Shown: piece by piece, positions 33,960-42,613 of the stretch
Position numbering within the stretch: the stretch's first letter is position 1
How the letters are laid out: every line of letters starts with the position of its first letter
DNA from: DASTSN01 sp035760665
Lineage (GTDB): Bacteria > Bacteroidota > Bacteroidia > Chitinophagales > Chitinophagaceae
Reading direction: 5' to 3'
Length of the DNA: 49,308 bases
Assembly: GCA_035760665.1 (NCBI GenBank)
Contig: DASTSN010000061.1
Coordinates: 1-49,308, forward strand
Made by a program: the position numbers and the translations under genes
The notes under the pieces: model-generated
Seen by the model: only the letters and a program-made list of their open reading frames with translations
Told to the model about the DNA's origin: nothing
Database searches by the model: none

Positions 33960-34991
33960 ATGAGAAAACTTTATACCCTCTTGTTACTTGCCGGCACATT
34001 TCACTCGGTGTTGTCTGCCGGGCAGGCAACGCCTGTTGACAGCGCTCATTTTTTTACCGAAGAGAAAGTTATTTCTATTACGCTATCCTCCGACCTGAAA
34101 AAACTCATGATTTCCAAAAAAGAAAAAGATAAACAACCGGCTAGCGTCACCTGCCAGTTCCCGGACAGTACAGTGATTACAGAACCGATACAAGTATATG
34201 CCCGTGGTAATTACCGGCGGCAAAATTGTTTTATGCCCTCGTTGATGCTTGATTTCAAAACAAAGAATTCACCCCGGCTCAGCCCGCTGCATAAGCTGAA
34301 ACTCGTTTGCGGATGCCGTCCCGGTAAAGAGTACGAACAACTGGTACTGAAAGAATACATTATTTACAAAATGTACAACCTGCTCACCGATATGAGTTTT
34401 CGTGTCAGGCTGGTGTATCTAAACTACGAGGATATAAAAGATAGGGTCAAGTCGTATGCGCAATATGGTTTTTTAATAGAAGACATGGATGCTTTAGCCA
34501 GACGCAATGAGTGCCAGGAACTCGAAAAAGTAAAAATTAACAGCACGCTGACCAATCCTGCACAAATGACCCTGGTTGATATATTCCAGTATATGATCGG
34601 CAATACCGACTGGTCTGTTCCCACTTATCACAACATTAAACTGATGCAGCCGCACGGAGACCGGGCTGCGAGGCCCTACCCGGTACCTTATGATTTTGAT
34701 TTTTCTGGTTTAGTGAATGCGAGCTATGCTGTTCCGGCTCCTGAAATCGGCACACAGTCTGTAACAGAAAGAGTTTACCGCGGGTTTGCCCACAGTATGG
34801 ACGACATTCAAAACGTGCTGAATGTATTCCGTGCCAAAAAAGACAGTCTTTACAACCTGATCAACGGGTTCGAACTCATCTGGCCCGGCACCCGGAAGGA
34901 AATGATCAATTACCTTGACGATTTTTACACTATGATTAAAGATGAAAAGGAGGTCAAGTCTGTTTTTATTGAAAATGTAAGAACCCGGTAA
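33960..34991 (+). CDS. Secreted CotH-like kinase-fold protein
   Basis: 343 residues, signal peptide MRKLYTLLLLAGTFHSVLSA. The part from about 110 has the layout of CotH-type atypical kinases: HKLKLVCGC, LVLKEYIIYKMYNLLT, YGFLIEDMDALARR, the phrase MIGNTDWSVPTYHNIKLM, and the metal-binding-like PVPYDFDFSGLVN. Known: CotH of spore formers phosphorylates Ser on coat proteins extracellularly. Whether this protein keeps activity is unknown; the YDFD acid pair and the Asn-Ile-Lys are present. The family call is moderate because the N-terminal 90 residues match nothing I know. Confidence 0.6.
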   Translation: MRKLYTLLLLAGTFHSVLSAGQATPVDSAHFFTEEKVISITLSSDLKKLMISKKEKDKQPASVTCQFPDSTVITEPIQVYARGNYRRQNCFMPSLMLDFKTKNSPRLSPLHKLKLVCGCRPGKEYEQLVLKEYIIYKMYNLLTDMSFRVRLVYLNYEDIKDRVKSYAQYGFLIEDMDALARRNECQELEKVKINSTLTNPAQMTLVDIFQYMIGNTDWSVPTYHNIKLMQPHGDRAARPYPVPYDFDFSGLVNASYAVPAPEIGTQSVTERVYRGFAHSMDDIQNVLNVFRAKKDSLYNLINGFELIWPGTRKEMINYLDDFYTMIKDEKEVKSVFIENVRTR

Positions 34992-34998
34992 ACAGCAT

Positions 34999-35994
34999 TT
35001 ATAAAGCCAGTATTTTCTTCAGTTCTTCATTTGTGACTGTCAGCAGGTTTACTGCGGGCAGGCGGCGGGTTAACTCTTTCCAGTTTTTATCCCTGGCAAA
35101 TACTTTTTTCAGCAGTGGTAATGCTTTTGCCAACTGATGATTATTAACAAGCGTAATAGCTGTCCAGTATTGCATTTCAAGGTTATCCGGCATCAGTTGC
35201 ATGGCGGCATTGTATTCCTGCATGGCTTTAGCCATATCATTTTTTTCCACGGCCAGATCGCCATTGTTCATATGCTGGTAAGCAATATGCACATTGTATA
35301 ATCGCTGGAGTTCTTTGATTGGTTCTTTACTGTCATCCACTCGTAAATCCACGGTACGCTCATCCCAGGGCTTTCCCGTGGAATGTGCCGGTACAATAAT
35401 GATAGCAGCTGATTGTTTACCCCTGATATCACCCCCCGCCCGTTGTGCAGCTGCCAGGGCAGCAAGCAATCGTTCCGCGAGCGGCTTGCCGGCACTCCTG
35501 GTATAAGCCGCAGCCATTGACTGGCACACGCTGTCTGTCAGCATCATATTTGATTGAACAGAAAACTGGCTACCCTTTATATGAGAGGCATATTGAATAC
35601 AATTTTTTCCGGTATGCGTCGCTACATTGCCATTTGTATCAATAATGGCAACCTGCCGTACTTCTCTTCCTTCATCATCGGCCAGCAATACGTCCAGCGC
35701 CTGCTGCGCAGTAAGTCCCCGGCGCAGCAAATCAAGCCCGCGGGGGCCAAATGATTTATTTGTAAACGATTGCGTGGCAACCACTCCCACTCCTGCTTCC
35801 GCCCAACTGACGGATGTGCCAACCGAGAACCAATGACTTTGCACAGCTACGCCCATTTCACCGGTCAGAGAATCCCTTGCCACGATTGAAAACGTATGTG
35901 CCAAAAAATGATCCTGGCTGTATTGCTGACTAAAAACAGGTTTGCAGGTCATTAAAAAAATGAAAGCTGCCGGTATCAACTTTGTCATGTGCAA
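34999..35994 (-). CDS. Exported DUF1028 (Ntn-hydrolase-like) protein
   Basis: 331 residues, start at Met1 (35,994) or Met3 (35,988), signal peptide ending LMTCKPVFSQ. The DUF1028 core is complete (about 29-235): HTFSIVARDSLTGEMGVAVQSHWFSVG, VSWAEAGVGVVATQS, GPRGLDLLRRGLTAQQALD, SVQSNMMLTD, GGDIRGKQSAAIIIV. The C-terminal 90 residues form TPR-like helices (MQEYNAAMQLMPDNLEMQYW). Known: DUF1028 resembles the N-terminal-nucleophile fold; no substrate is proven. The TPR tail is an addition seen on a minority of members. Confidence 0.9.
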   Translation of the reverse strand: MHMTKLIPAAFIFLMTCKPVFSQQYSQDHFLAHTFSIVARDSLTGEMGVAVQSHWFSVGTSVSWAEAGVGVVATQSFTNKSFGPRGLDLLRRGLTAQQALDVLLADDEGREVRQVAIIDTNGNVATHTGKNCIQYASHIKGSQFSVQSNMMLTDSVCQSMAAAYTRSAGKPLAERLLAALAAAQRAGGDIRGKQSAAIIIVPAHSTGKPWDERTVDLRVDDSKEPIKELQRLYNVHIAYQHMNNGDLAVEKNDMAKAMQEYNAAMQLMPDNLEMQYWTAITLVNNHQLAKALPLLKKVFARDKNWKELTRRLPAVNLLTVTNEELKKILAL

Positions 35995-36120
35995 GAATTT
36001 TTTCTATAACAAATTTTAGCTATTAAGAACAAAAGATAAGATATTTTTTTACCAAAAAAGTAAGGCGGATAATCTGCCAGTGCTTGGAAAAAAAGATTAT
36101 TTTCGTATCAAACACACACT

Positions 36121-36381
36121 ATGCAGCTCAATGAACTTTTTGAACAAGCGGTGTCTGAAAGCAAAACCTTATCCGAACGGCCTGACAATGAGACATTGCT
36201 CCTGATGTATTCTTTGTTCAAACAAGCCACCGAAGGAGATGTTCATACCGATCCACCCGCCAACCCGTTTGATTTTGTGGCAAAAGCCAAATACGAAGCC
36301 TGGGCATCGCTGAAAGGTAAAAGTAAAGATCAGTCTATGCAGGAGTATGCAGAACTGGTAGGAAAATTGAAGAAGGAATAA
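36121..36381 (+). CDS. Acyl-CoA-binding protein
   Basis: 86 residues, the standard ACBP length. Key residues are visible: the helix MYSLFKQATEGDV, and KAKYEAWASLKGKSKDQSMQEYAELVGKLK with the Lys and Tyr that hold the CoA. Known: it binds medium- and long-chain acyl-CoA esters in the cytosol. The ATG follows a TATTTTCG (36,098-36,105), one base off the TAnnTTTG promoter element. Confidence 0.95.
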   Translation: MQLNELFEQAVSESKTLSERPDNETLLLMYSLFKQATEGDVHTDPPANPFDFVAKAKYEAWASLKGKSKDQSMQEYAELVGKLKKE

Positions 36382-36459
36382 CTGCCCCAAGCCGCTAATT
36401 TCTAATCAACCAACACCAACTCCTGTAATAATAAATTTTACTGATTGAACGATGCACAA

Positions 36460-36969
36460 ATGCAATCTAACAATGGCGGTCGCTTCATTTTTCTGCTGCT
36501 GCTTCTGCAAATAGTTGTGAATATTCTGCACAGTGTAACAGCTTTCCCATTTCTTCATTACGGCATGTATTCCGAGTCATTTGAACGCAAAAAAACAACT
36601 GTATATGAGGTATGGGTGAATGGCAAGCAATTGCCGCCAAAAGACTTCCCGGTTCTTACCTGGGATATGCTTCATATTCCACTGGCAAGCAGGGAAAAAA
36701 TGACAGCGACGCATGATTTTGCCTTTGATAAAAATGCGATTGAATCTGATATGTCCAAAGCCGGCCTGGCAAACGTTTTCAATGTAATCAAGCCAAACCT
36801 CGACAACGCAGCCATCTCCGATTCTTCCTTCGCAGCATGGTATCAATCGTACTTACAAAGAATATTGCACTATCCTGTAAATACATTGACGATAGTTAAA
36901 TCAGAATATATCTGCAACGATGGTAACTACGTATTACTGAAACGGGAACCCTGGTTACAACTCAATTAA
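36460..36969 (+). CDS. Membrane-anchored protein of unknown function
   Basis: 169 residues from the ATG at 36,460; the TTG five codons upstream (36,445) is a weaker alternative. One N-terminal hydrophobic helix (FIFLLLLLQIVVNILHSVTAF) followed by an extracytoplasmic part (MYSESFERKKTTVYEVWVNGKQLPPKDFPVL...). No family recognised. The next gene begins 18 bases downstream and encodes a polytopic membrane protein, so the two probably act together. Confidence 0.7.
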   Translation: MQSNNGGRFIFLLLLLQIVVNILHSVTAFPFLHYGMYSESFERKKTTVYEVWVNGKQLPPKDFPVLTWDMLHIPLASREKMTATHDFAFDKNAIESDMSKAGLANVFNVIKPNLDNAAISDSSFAAWYQSYLQRILHYPVNTLTIVKSEYICNDGNYVLLKREPWLQLN

Positions 36970-36987
36970 CAGGATAAACTGGCCTTT

Positions 36988-37833
36988 ATGACCGAAGATT
37001 TTAAGCTCAGAAAAATAATTACCCTCAATTACTTTGTATTTTATTACTTAACAGTTTTATTTTTTTTCATTTCACATAAGCTACTGAGCCAGGTTGGGCC
37101 TCAATTTTTTTCGTTCAACAGGGATTTGACCGAACTGGGGATAATTGCTTCCGGACTTCCGAAATTCATGATTCAGCATCCCGTTTCCTTTTTAATTGCT
37201 GACAGTTTCCTCATCTTTTTACCGCTACTTATCATTTTTGATTTTTTGAGAAAAAAAACCTTTTCATGGTTCCCCGGCTCGCTGCTCCCAATAGTAGTGG
37301 GATTATACATCCTGCTTCAAAATATTTTTACGCAACAACATCCGGAAATGCTTATTGGCCTGTTTGCTATGGCCTTCTGCTTCACAACAAGTAAACAGGA
37401 GCGGTTATACAAAATACTCTCCGTATGCAGGTATCTTTTTTTATACATTTTTACGTCTGCTGCAATTTGGAAAATTGCAAGAGGAGCAATCTTTAACGTA
37501 GAGGAATTCAGTAATATCCTGATTCAGCAACATGCAGATATATTAACAGTACCTGTGCAGACAGCATTGGGCAAGTATTACTTTTTCTTAATTAATCATC
37601 CTGGTGTATCGCTTAGCCTGTATATCGGCGCTGTGGTATTGGAGCTTTACTTTATTATAGGTTTTTTTACAACCCGCAAGGACCATCTATTACTGGCATT
37701 ATCTATCTTATTTTTTATCGCTGATTATTTCCTAATGCGAATTCCATTCTGGCCGCTTTTGGTATTGGGTGTTACACTTACTAAATTTATCAACAAGAAT
37801 ATTCGCCTGATTCCTTTGCTGCAACTGAAATAG
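36988..37833 (+). CDS. Polytopic membrane protein, HTTM/DoxX-like layout
   Basis: 281 residues with about seven hydrophobic helices (for example YFVFYYLTVLFFFISH, FLIADSFLIFLPLLIIF, LLPIVVGLYILLQNIF, LIGLFAMAFCFTT, YLFLYIFTSAAIWKIARG, SLYIGAVVLELYFIIGFF, LLALSILFFIADYFL). The Lys in AIWKIARG sits in a membrane helix, as in HTTM and MauE/DoxX-type proteins. The call is only a resemblance. It is in an operon with the upstream anchored protein, and convergent with the flippase gene 10 bases away. Confidence 0.65.
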   Translation: MTEDFKLRKIITLNYFVFYYLTVLFFFISHKLLSQVGPQFFSFNRDLTELGIIASGLPKFMIQHPVSFLIADSFLIFLPLLIIFDFLRKKTFSWFPGSLLPIVVGLYILLQNIFTQQHPEMLIGLFAMAFCFTTSKQERLYKILSVCRYLFLYIFTSAAIWKIARGAIFNVEEFSNILIQQHADILTVPVQTALGKYYFFLINHPGVSLSLYIGAVVLELYFIIGFFTTRKDHLLLALSILFFIADYFLMRIPFWPLLVLGVTLTKFINKNIRLIPLLQLK

Positions 37834-37843
37834 TATTAGCCAT

Positions 37844-39166
37844 TCAATCTCCCCCATTTCTGTTTATCAACAGGCTTTTCAGGAATAAAAAAAGCCTTGC
37901 AGCATCATTTTTTTGCAGGAGTAAAATATCAGCAAGCTTGTATCGAAAAAACTTTCTGAATGCCAGCGCATCATAAAGAAATGAAATAATGCCTGAGATG
38001 CTGAATGCAGCTGCAATTCTCATAATGCCCATTGTATGGGGAAGCAAGACTAACGAAACGGTCAACGAAACAAGCATGATTAGGGCACTGACAAAATTAT
38101 ACCGTACCCTGCCGGTACCAAAAAAATAAGCCGTAAGGAATGGTGATGAACCGGCGGCGAGTAAACCAGGAAGTAAGTATAAAAAAATGGGATACACCTG
38201 CGAGAAAGACTGACCAAATATCCACGGGAAAAGTATACGGCCTGTTGCAACCAGCAACAGGCTCACTAGCAGTATGAAAGTATTTGAAATACGTACCAGG
38301 AATAAAATTCTTTCACCAGCAACTGTATTTTTTTCCGCTGCTACCATTGCCACTGCGGGGAAATATAAGAAGGAGGCCATTGCTGAAATATATTCAACAA
38401 GTTTATAAGCCTGTATATAATTTCCACTGGTCAGGAAATCAGATCCTGTTCCGGCAAGCATCACAGGAATTTTATTACTGATATAAAACAAAAAATTCGT
38501 AATGAAAATAAACCCGGAAAAACGGAGGAGTTTTACAAAGAGCCTGGGAGGCGGCCAACGAAAACCTGCAATCCTTCGAAACGAACCGGCCAATAAGGAA
38601 ATCATCAATACTCCTTGCAGGAAATAAAAAATAAAATACCATGTAAAAAAATGATCTGCTGCCGGATGAGGAGCGTACCTATTTACCAGTACAATGGCCA
38701 GTAAAAGCAACAAGCTATTGTTAATCGCCGTAAATTTTCCAATGAGATGATTTTTATTACCGGCCGTAAGGATGGCCCCTGAAAACACAATTAAGACATT
38801 CCCTGCAACAAAAAGGAACGTATATATCAATAGCTTCTGCAAACGAAATTCCGGGAAGGTATTATACTGAAAATAAACCGGGAAAATGATCATTGACAGG
38901 ATAACAGAAATACCTGTCATCAGAAAGGTTATCGTAACTGCATCCGAGGTTTTTAATGCTTTTTTAGCAACATAATAATTCAGGCTGACATCAAAACCGA
39001 AAACAAAGAAATTAGACGCCGTTAAAAAAAGATACAATATGCCATAAAACTGGCCGGTAAGCTGAGCGCCAAACGTATAAGCCAGATATATGTTTAAAAG
39101 CCCGGAAGAAGCAAACTGAATCAACCGCCAGACATAACTCCTGTAAAAAATTAAATTCAGAGACAT
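37844..39166 (-). CDS. Oligosaccharide flippase (Wzx/MOP superfamily)
   Basis: 440 residues with about 12 transmembrane helices, starting MSLNLIFYRSYVWRLIQFASSGLLNIYLA. The first helix pair (SSGLLNIYLAYTFGAQLTGQF) and the mid-protein LLRFSGFIFITNFLFYISNKIPVMLAG follow the polysaccharide-biosynthesis exporter layout. Known: such proteins flip lipid-linked sugar across the inner membrane. No glycosyltransferase cluster is near, so the specific glycan is unknown. Confidence 0.85.
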   Translation of the reverse strand: MSLNLIFYRSYVWRLIQFASSGLLNIYLAYTFGAQLTGQFYGILYLFLTASNFFVFGFDVSLNYYVAKKALKTSDAVTITFLMTGISVILSMIIFPVYFQYNTFPEFRLQKLLIYTFLFVAGNVLIVFSGAILTAGNKNHLIGKFTAINNSLLLLLAIVLVNRYAPHPAADHFFTWYFIFYFLQGVLMISLLAGSFRRIAGFRWPPPRLFVKLLRFSGFIFITNFLFYISNKIPVMLAGTGSDFLTSGNYIQAYKLVEYISAMASFLYFPAVAMVAAEKNTVAGERILFLVRISNTFILLVSLLLVATGRILFPWIFGQSFSQVYPIFLYLLPGLLAAGSSPFLTAYFFGTGRVRYNFVSALIMLVSLTVSLVLLPHTMGIMRIAAAFSISGIISFLYDALAFRKFFRYKLADILLLQKNDAARLFLFLKSLLINRNGGD

Positions 39167-39224
39167 GAAAATACCATTTCGGACTATTCCTTGTCCTATC
39201 CCCCCACAACTGAGACTAATTGTT

Positions 39225-39641
39225 TTACACCACCTTTAGCTGCAAAAAGTCTTTCCGGTTAATATAATAAAAAAACAGGAAATAAAGAACCGGGAAGGCC
39301 GTGAGCAGTTTTAACAAAAGGAAACCGGTGGCCAGCGCCAGCAGCCCGAACACAAACATGACTGCCAACCCTGCCATTAGCTGAAAATCATCAATGATAC
39401 ACACGATCTTGAAATAATACGTGTGCACATGATGAAATACCAGTTCCAGCGGTTTGGTAATATGAAAACCATCCGTGATGACCACTTTCGGATTATTGGC
39501 CTGCAAAGGAATCGTCAACTTTTCACCCCTCCGGATGGGATATATTTCATCATTATTAATTACCACCCTGATCCTGAGAAAACGAAGCAGCCAGTTCTTT
39601 TTCAGCGTAACAACGATATGGTAAGGGGCAGCTATGATTGT
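39225..39641 (-). CDS. Small membrane protein; start uncertain, no ATG/GTG at the conserved N-terminus
   Basis: The longest frame with a normal start begins at a GTG (39,566; 113 residues), but open codons continue upstream without a stop to the TAA of tpiA at 39,642. The extra 25 residues (APYHIVVTLKKNWLLRFLRI) look like natural protein leading into VVINNDEIYPIRRGEKL. No ATG, GTG or TTG lies in that stretch; only ATC, ATA or CTG could serve. The body has an extracytoplasmic beta-rich segment and two hydrophobic helices (GLAVMFVFGLLALATGFLL and LLTAFPVLYFLFFYYI). It lies in the GlmU-like-tpiA operon. Function unknown. Confidence 0.6.
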   Translation of the reverse strand, partial: TIIAAPYHIVVTLKKNWLLRFLRIRVVINNDEIYPIRRGEKLTIPLQANNPKVVITDGFHITKPLELVFHHVHTYYFKIVCIIDDFQLMAGLAVMFVFGLLALATGFLLLKLLTAFPVLYFLFFYYINRKDFLQLKVV

Positions 39642-40403
39642 TTATTTTAACGCACGAATGATTTGTATAAACTCGTTTGCCACCAGCGAGGCGCCACCAA
39701 CCAGCCCGCCATCCACATCGGGGCAGGCAAATAATTCTGCAGCATTTGCCGCCTTGACACTGCCGCCATATAAAATCGAAATTTCATCCGCCACCTGTTG
39801 TCCATATTGTGATGCCAGTACTGACCGCAGATAAGCATGCATATCCTGCGCCTGCTGGGTGGTTGCCGTCTTGCCGGTACCAATTGCCCAGATGGGTTCA
39901 TACGCGATAATAATGTTTCGTAATTGGTCAGCATCCAGGTGAAAAAGCGATTCCTGTAATTGCACAGACACGTACGCATTCTGTGTGCCGGCTTCCCGCA
40001 CTGATAATGGTTCGCCGCAGCAAAAAACAGGTTTTATACCATATTCAAGACAGCGGTCCACTTTCTCAGCCAGTACCTGGTTCGTTTCATTGAAATAGTC
40101 TCTTCGTTCGCTGTGGCCAATGATACAGTATCTAACGCTGACAGATTGGAGCATTTCTGCAGCTATTTCCCCGGTATAAGCTCCCGCTTTTTTAGTATAA
40201 CAATTTTGTGCTGCCACATCATAATTTACTTCCTCCGCCACTTCGCTGACAGCCATAATCAGGTATGGAAATGGTACAGCAAAGAGTACGTGCTGGTGCG
40301 GTGCCAGGCTGATTTTCGCTGACAGCACTTCATTCAGTAATTTTTCTCCCTGTTGGTAGGTAAGGTTCATTTTCCAGTTAGCAGCGGCAATTTGTTTTCG
40401 CAT
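39642..40403 (-). CDS. tpiA: Triosephosphate isomerase
   Basis: 253 residues. Interconverts dihydroxyacetone phosphate and glyceraldehyde 3-phosphate in glycolysis. Active-site residues are all present: Asn9 and Lys11 (ANWKMN), His97 (IIGHSERR), Glu169 (AYEPIWAIGTG), and the phosphate-binding YGGSVK with the closing DGGLVGGASL. It is second in an operon, 13 bases after the GlmU-like gene. Confidence 0.98.
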   Translation of the reverse strand: MRKQIAAANWKMNLTYQQGEKLLNEVLSAKISLAPHQHVLFAVPFPYLIMAVSEVAEEVNYDVAAQNCYTKKAGAYTGEIAAEMLQSVSVRYCIIGHSERRDYFNETNQVLAEKVDRCLEYGIKPVFCCGEPLSVREAGTQNAYVSVQLQESLFHLDADQLRNIIIAYEPIWAIGTGKTATTQQAQDMHAYLRSVLASQYGQQVADEISILYGGSVKAANAAELFACPDVDGGLVGGASLVANEFIQIIRALK

Positions 40404-40416
40404 AGATATGATTGTT

Positions 40417-41595
40417 TTAGAAATGGTGATAAATATAGGTCAAAATCCTTTTTTCGTTGTCGGTCAGTTTATGTCCTTTCAGTTGCTTCCAATCTTCTAT
40501 ATCAGGCAAAGCCTTCTCCAGTTCGTAGCGGTCTACACCTTCGCTGCCCCAACTAAAATGCGGAATGTATTTAGGGGTAAGACCAGAGCCAAAAACATTG
40601 CAGCAAACCCCCACAACGGTTCCGGTATTGATACTGGTGTTGATGGCCGTTCGGGAATAATCACCCATCATCACTCCGCATTTTTTCCCGGCCGTCAGTG
40701 CGCCCTGCTGTGTCCATACCCGCACTTCACTCGCGTTGTTCTTCATGTTAGAATTGGTAGTGCCTGCACCGAGGTTGCACCACTCCCCGATTACTGCGTC
40801 GCCAAGATACCCATCGTGCGCCTTATTGGAGTAGCCAAACATTACGGAATTTTTTATTTCGCCGCCTCCTACACAATACGGGCCGATTGTCGTGGCTCCA
40901 TAAATTTTAGTGCCCATTTTCAGGCAGGCACCTTCGCCCAGGGCAAACGGTCCACGAATCAGGCAGCCCTCCATCACCGTTGCATTTTTTCCTATGTAAA
41001 CCGGCCCTTCCGCTGCATTAATGATGCAGTGCTCAACCTTAGCTCCTTTTTCAATAAATACTTCGGAAGGCTTAATCACTTTGTTTGTTCGGGAAATAGG
41101 CTGAGAGTTTCTGCTTGTTGTCAGCAGTTTAAAATCCTGCCGGATGCTCCAGTCATTCAGTTGAAAAATATCCCAGGGATATTGCAGTGTTTTTAATTGA
41201 TCATTGACTGCAATGGCTTTCGACACTTTTATTTTATGTAATTCTTTGACTTCGTTTTTACTGATACGAAATATGACACCTGCTTTATCGTTTACAGAAA
41301 TAAACTCACCGTTCTTCAGTTTACCAACAGCCTTTACCAGCTTAGGTGTGGGCAAGATATTTCCGTGAATTAAAATATAGACATCATTGCCGATGCTTTC
41401 TTCGATATGCAGGGACCGCTCCAGATCCTTGTAATCATCTTCCTTTTTATCAAACGAGGGATAACCCAGCAATCGTTCCCATTTTTCCCGGACGGTAAGT
41501 ATTCCCACGCGAATGTCCTGTATCTGCCGGGTAAGGGTAAAAGGATACAGGTTTTCCGGCTGGCAAAATTCTTCGGTAAAAACGATTTTTGTCAT
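40417..41595 (-). CDS. GlmU-like sugar nucleotidyltransferase with left-handed beta-helix
   Basis: 392 residues from the Met at 41,595 (MTKIVFTEEFCQPENLYPFT). The longer frame crosses the promoter and overlaps the cysE 5' end. The N-terminal 190 residues are an incomplete nucleotidyltransferase-like domain: the usual GxGTR signature is absent, so it may be catalytically inert. The second half is a left-handed beta-helix of hexapeptide repeats (VFIEKGAKVEHCIINAA, VYIGKNATVMEGCLI, GACLKMGTKI). Bacteroidota genomes carry this paralogue as a 'putative sugar nucleotidyl transferase' beside tpiA in my recollection. A TAnnTTTG element lies 22 bases upstream. Confidence 0.85.
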   Translation of the reverse strand: MTKIVFTEEFCQPENLYPFTLTRQIQDIRVGILTVREKWERLLGYPSFDKKEDDYKDLERSLHIEESIGNDVYILIHGNILPTPKLVKAVGKLKNGEFISVNDKAGVIFRISKNEVKELHKIKVSKAIAVNDQLKTLQYPWDIFQLNDWSIRQDFKLLTTSRNSQPISRTNKVIKPSEVFIEKGAKVEHCIINAAEGPVYIGKNATVMEGCLIRGPFALGEGACLKMGTKIYGATTIGPYCVGGGEIKNSVMFGYSNKAHDGYLGDAVIGEWCNLGAGTTNSNMKNNASEVRVWTQQGALTAGKKCGVMMGDYSRTAINTSINTGTVVGVCCNVFGSGLTPKYIPHFSWGSEGVDRYELEKALPDIEDWKQLKGHKLTDNEKRILTYIYHHF

Positions 41596-41616
41596 AATGA
41601 TTTGACTGTGTTGCTT

Positions 41617-41624
41617 CAAAAGTA
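41617..41624 (-). promoter_or_regulatory. Bacteroidota -7 element (TACTTTTG on the minus strand)
   Basis: CAAAAGTA on the + strand is the exact complement of TACTTTTG and fits TAnnTTTG. It lies 22 bases upstream of the ATG at 41,595, and would drive the GlmU-like-tpiA-small-membrane-protein operon. Confidence 0.55.
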
Positions 41625-41799
41625 AAGAACTATTTGGTAGCCAGAAAAGTAAAACCAGCCAATAGGTCGGAAGCGCAACAGCAGTTTGCTGCCAACTTTT
41701 TATACCTTCGTCACAGAAATACCCGTAAGTATTGGTAAACGCACCATATACCAGTTGCAACAGCCTGATGAAATCCAGAACACACCCCCTGACTGAAAT

Positions 41800-42612
41800 A
41801 TGAAAAAAGAATTTTACCAGCACATTTTTGAAAAGCATAAAAATGTAGAGGCAGTACCGCCCAATAAAAAAATTGCCAACTGGGCTGCAGAGTTGCTGTG
41901 CCAGCTTTATCCTGAAATGTCCGATAACTTTTTTGTATCGGTGAATGAAATTAAAAATGGGTTTGACCGGTTACAAAACCAACTCGTTGACCTGTTGAAC
42001 GCCACAAAGGCCTGCGAACAACTGGATACGAACGAAAAAGCCCGGTCATTTTTCGCTGCGGTCCCCGATTTATATGATGCATTGAATAAAGACAGTGAAG
42101 CCATCCTCGCCGGCGACCCGGCCGCACGAAACAGGTTTGAAGTTATCAGGGCTTACCCTGGTTTCCTTGCTATTGCGTTTTACCGCATCGCTCACGCATT
42201 GTTGTCACTGGATATACCGCTGATCCCGCGCATTATTACGGAATATGCGCATGCGAACACAGGTATAGACATACATCCCGGTGCCCGCATCGGCGAGTAT
42301 TTCTGCATCGATCACGGCACGGGAATTGTCATTGGTGAAACCACGCATATTGGCAACCATGTTAAGATTTACCAGGGTGTCACCCTTGGCGCCCTGAGTG
42401 TGGCAAAAAATATGGCATTTAAAAAACGGCATCCTACTGTAGAAGACAACGTAGTCATTTATTCCGGCGCCACCATCCTGGGTGGTGAAACAGTGATCGG
42501 GCATCATAGCATTGTAGGCGGAAATGTATGGTTAACAAAAAGTATCCCTCCGCATACCACCGTTTACCACAAAGGAGATATTGAAGTTGTGAACCAAAAT
42601 AATAAACAATAG
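41800..42612 (+). CDS. cysE: Serine O-acetyltransferase
   Basis: 270 residues. Makes O-acetylserine from serine and acetyl-CoA, the first step of cysteine synthesis. The N-terminal helical domain (YQHIFEKHKNVEAVP...) is followed by the left-handed beta-helix with HPGARIGEYFCIDHGTGIVIGE (metal/substrate loop with DHGTG) and GATILGGETVIGHHSIVGGN. The N-terminal part is longer than in EpsC types and closer to the Bacteroidota serine acetyltransferases. The stop is one base from the start of cysM, so the two are an operon. Confidence 0.94.
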   Translation: MKKEFYQHIFEKHKNVEAVPPNKKIANWAAELLCQLYPEMSDNFFVSVNEIKNGFDRLQNQLVDLLNATKACEQLDTNEKARSFFAAVPDLYDALNKDSEAILAGDPAARNRFEVIRAYPGFLAIAFYRIAHALLSLDIPLIPRIITEYAHANTGIDIHPGARIGEYFCIDHGTGIVIGETTHIGNHVKIYQGVTLGALSVAKNMAFKKRHPTVEDNVVIYSGATILGGETVIGHHSIVGGNVWLTKSIPPHTTVYHKGDIEVVNQNNKQ

Positions 42613-42613
42613 T

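Noticed and set aside
40408..41196. 262-residue + strand frame opposite the GlmU-like gene
   Set aside because: Antisense shadow; composition and content resemble no protein.
41596..41838. N-terminal extension of the GlmU-like gene
   Set aside because: It would cross its own promoter element and overlap the cysE start; the family N-terminus begins at 41,595.
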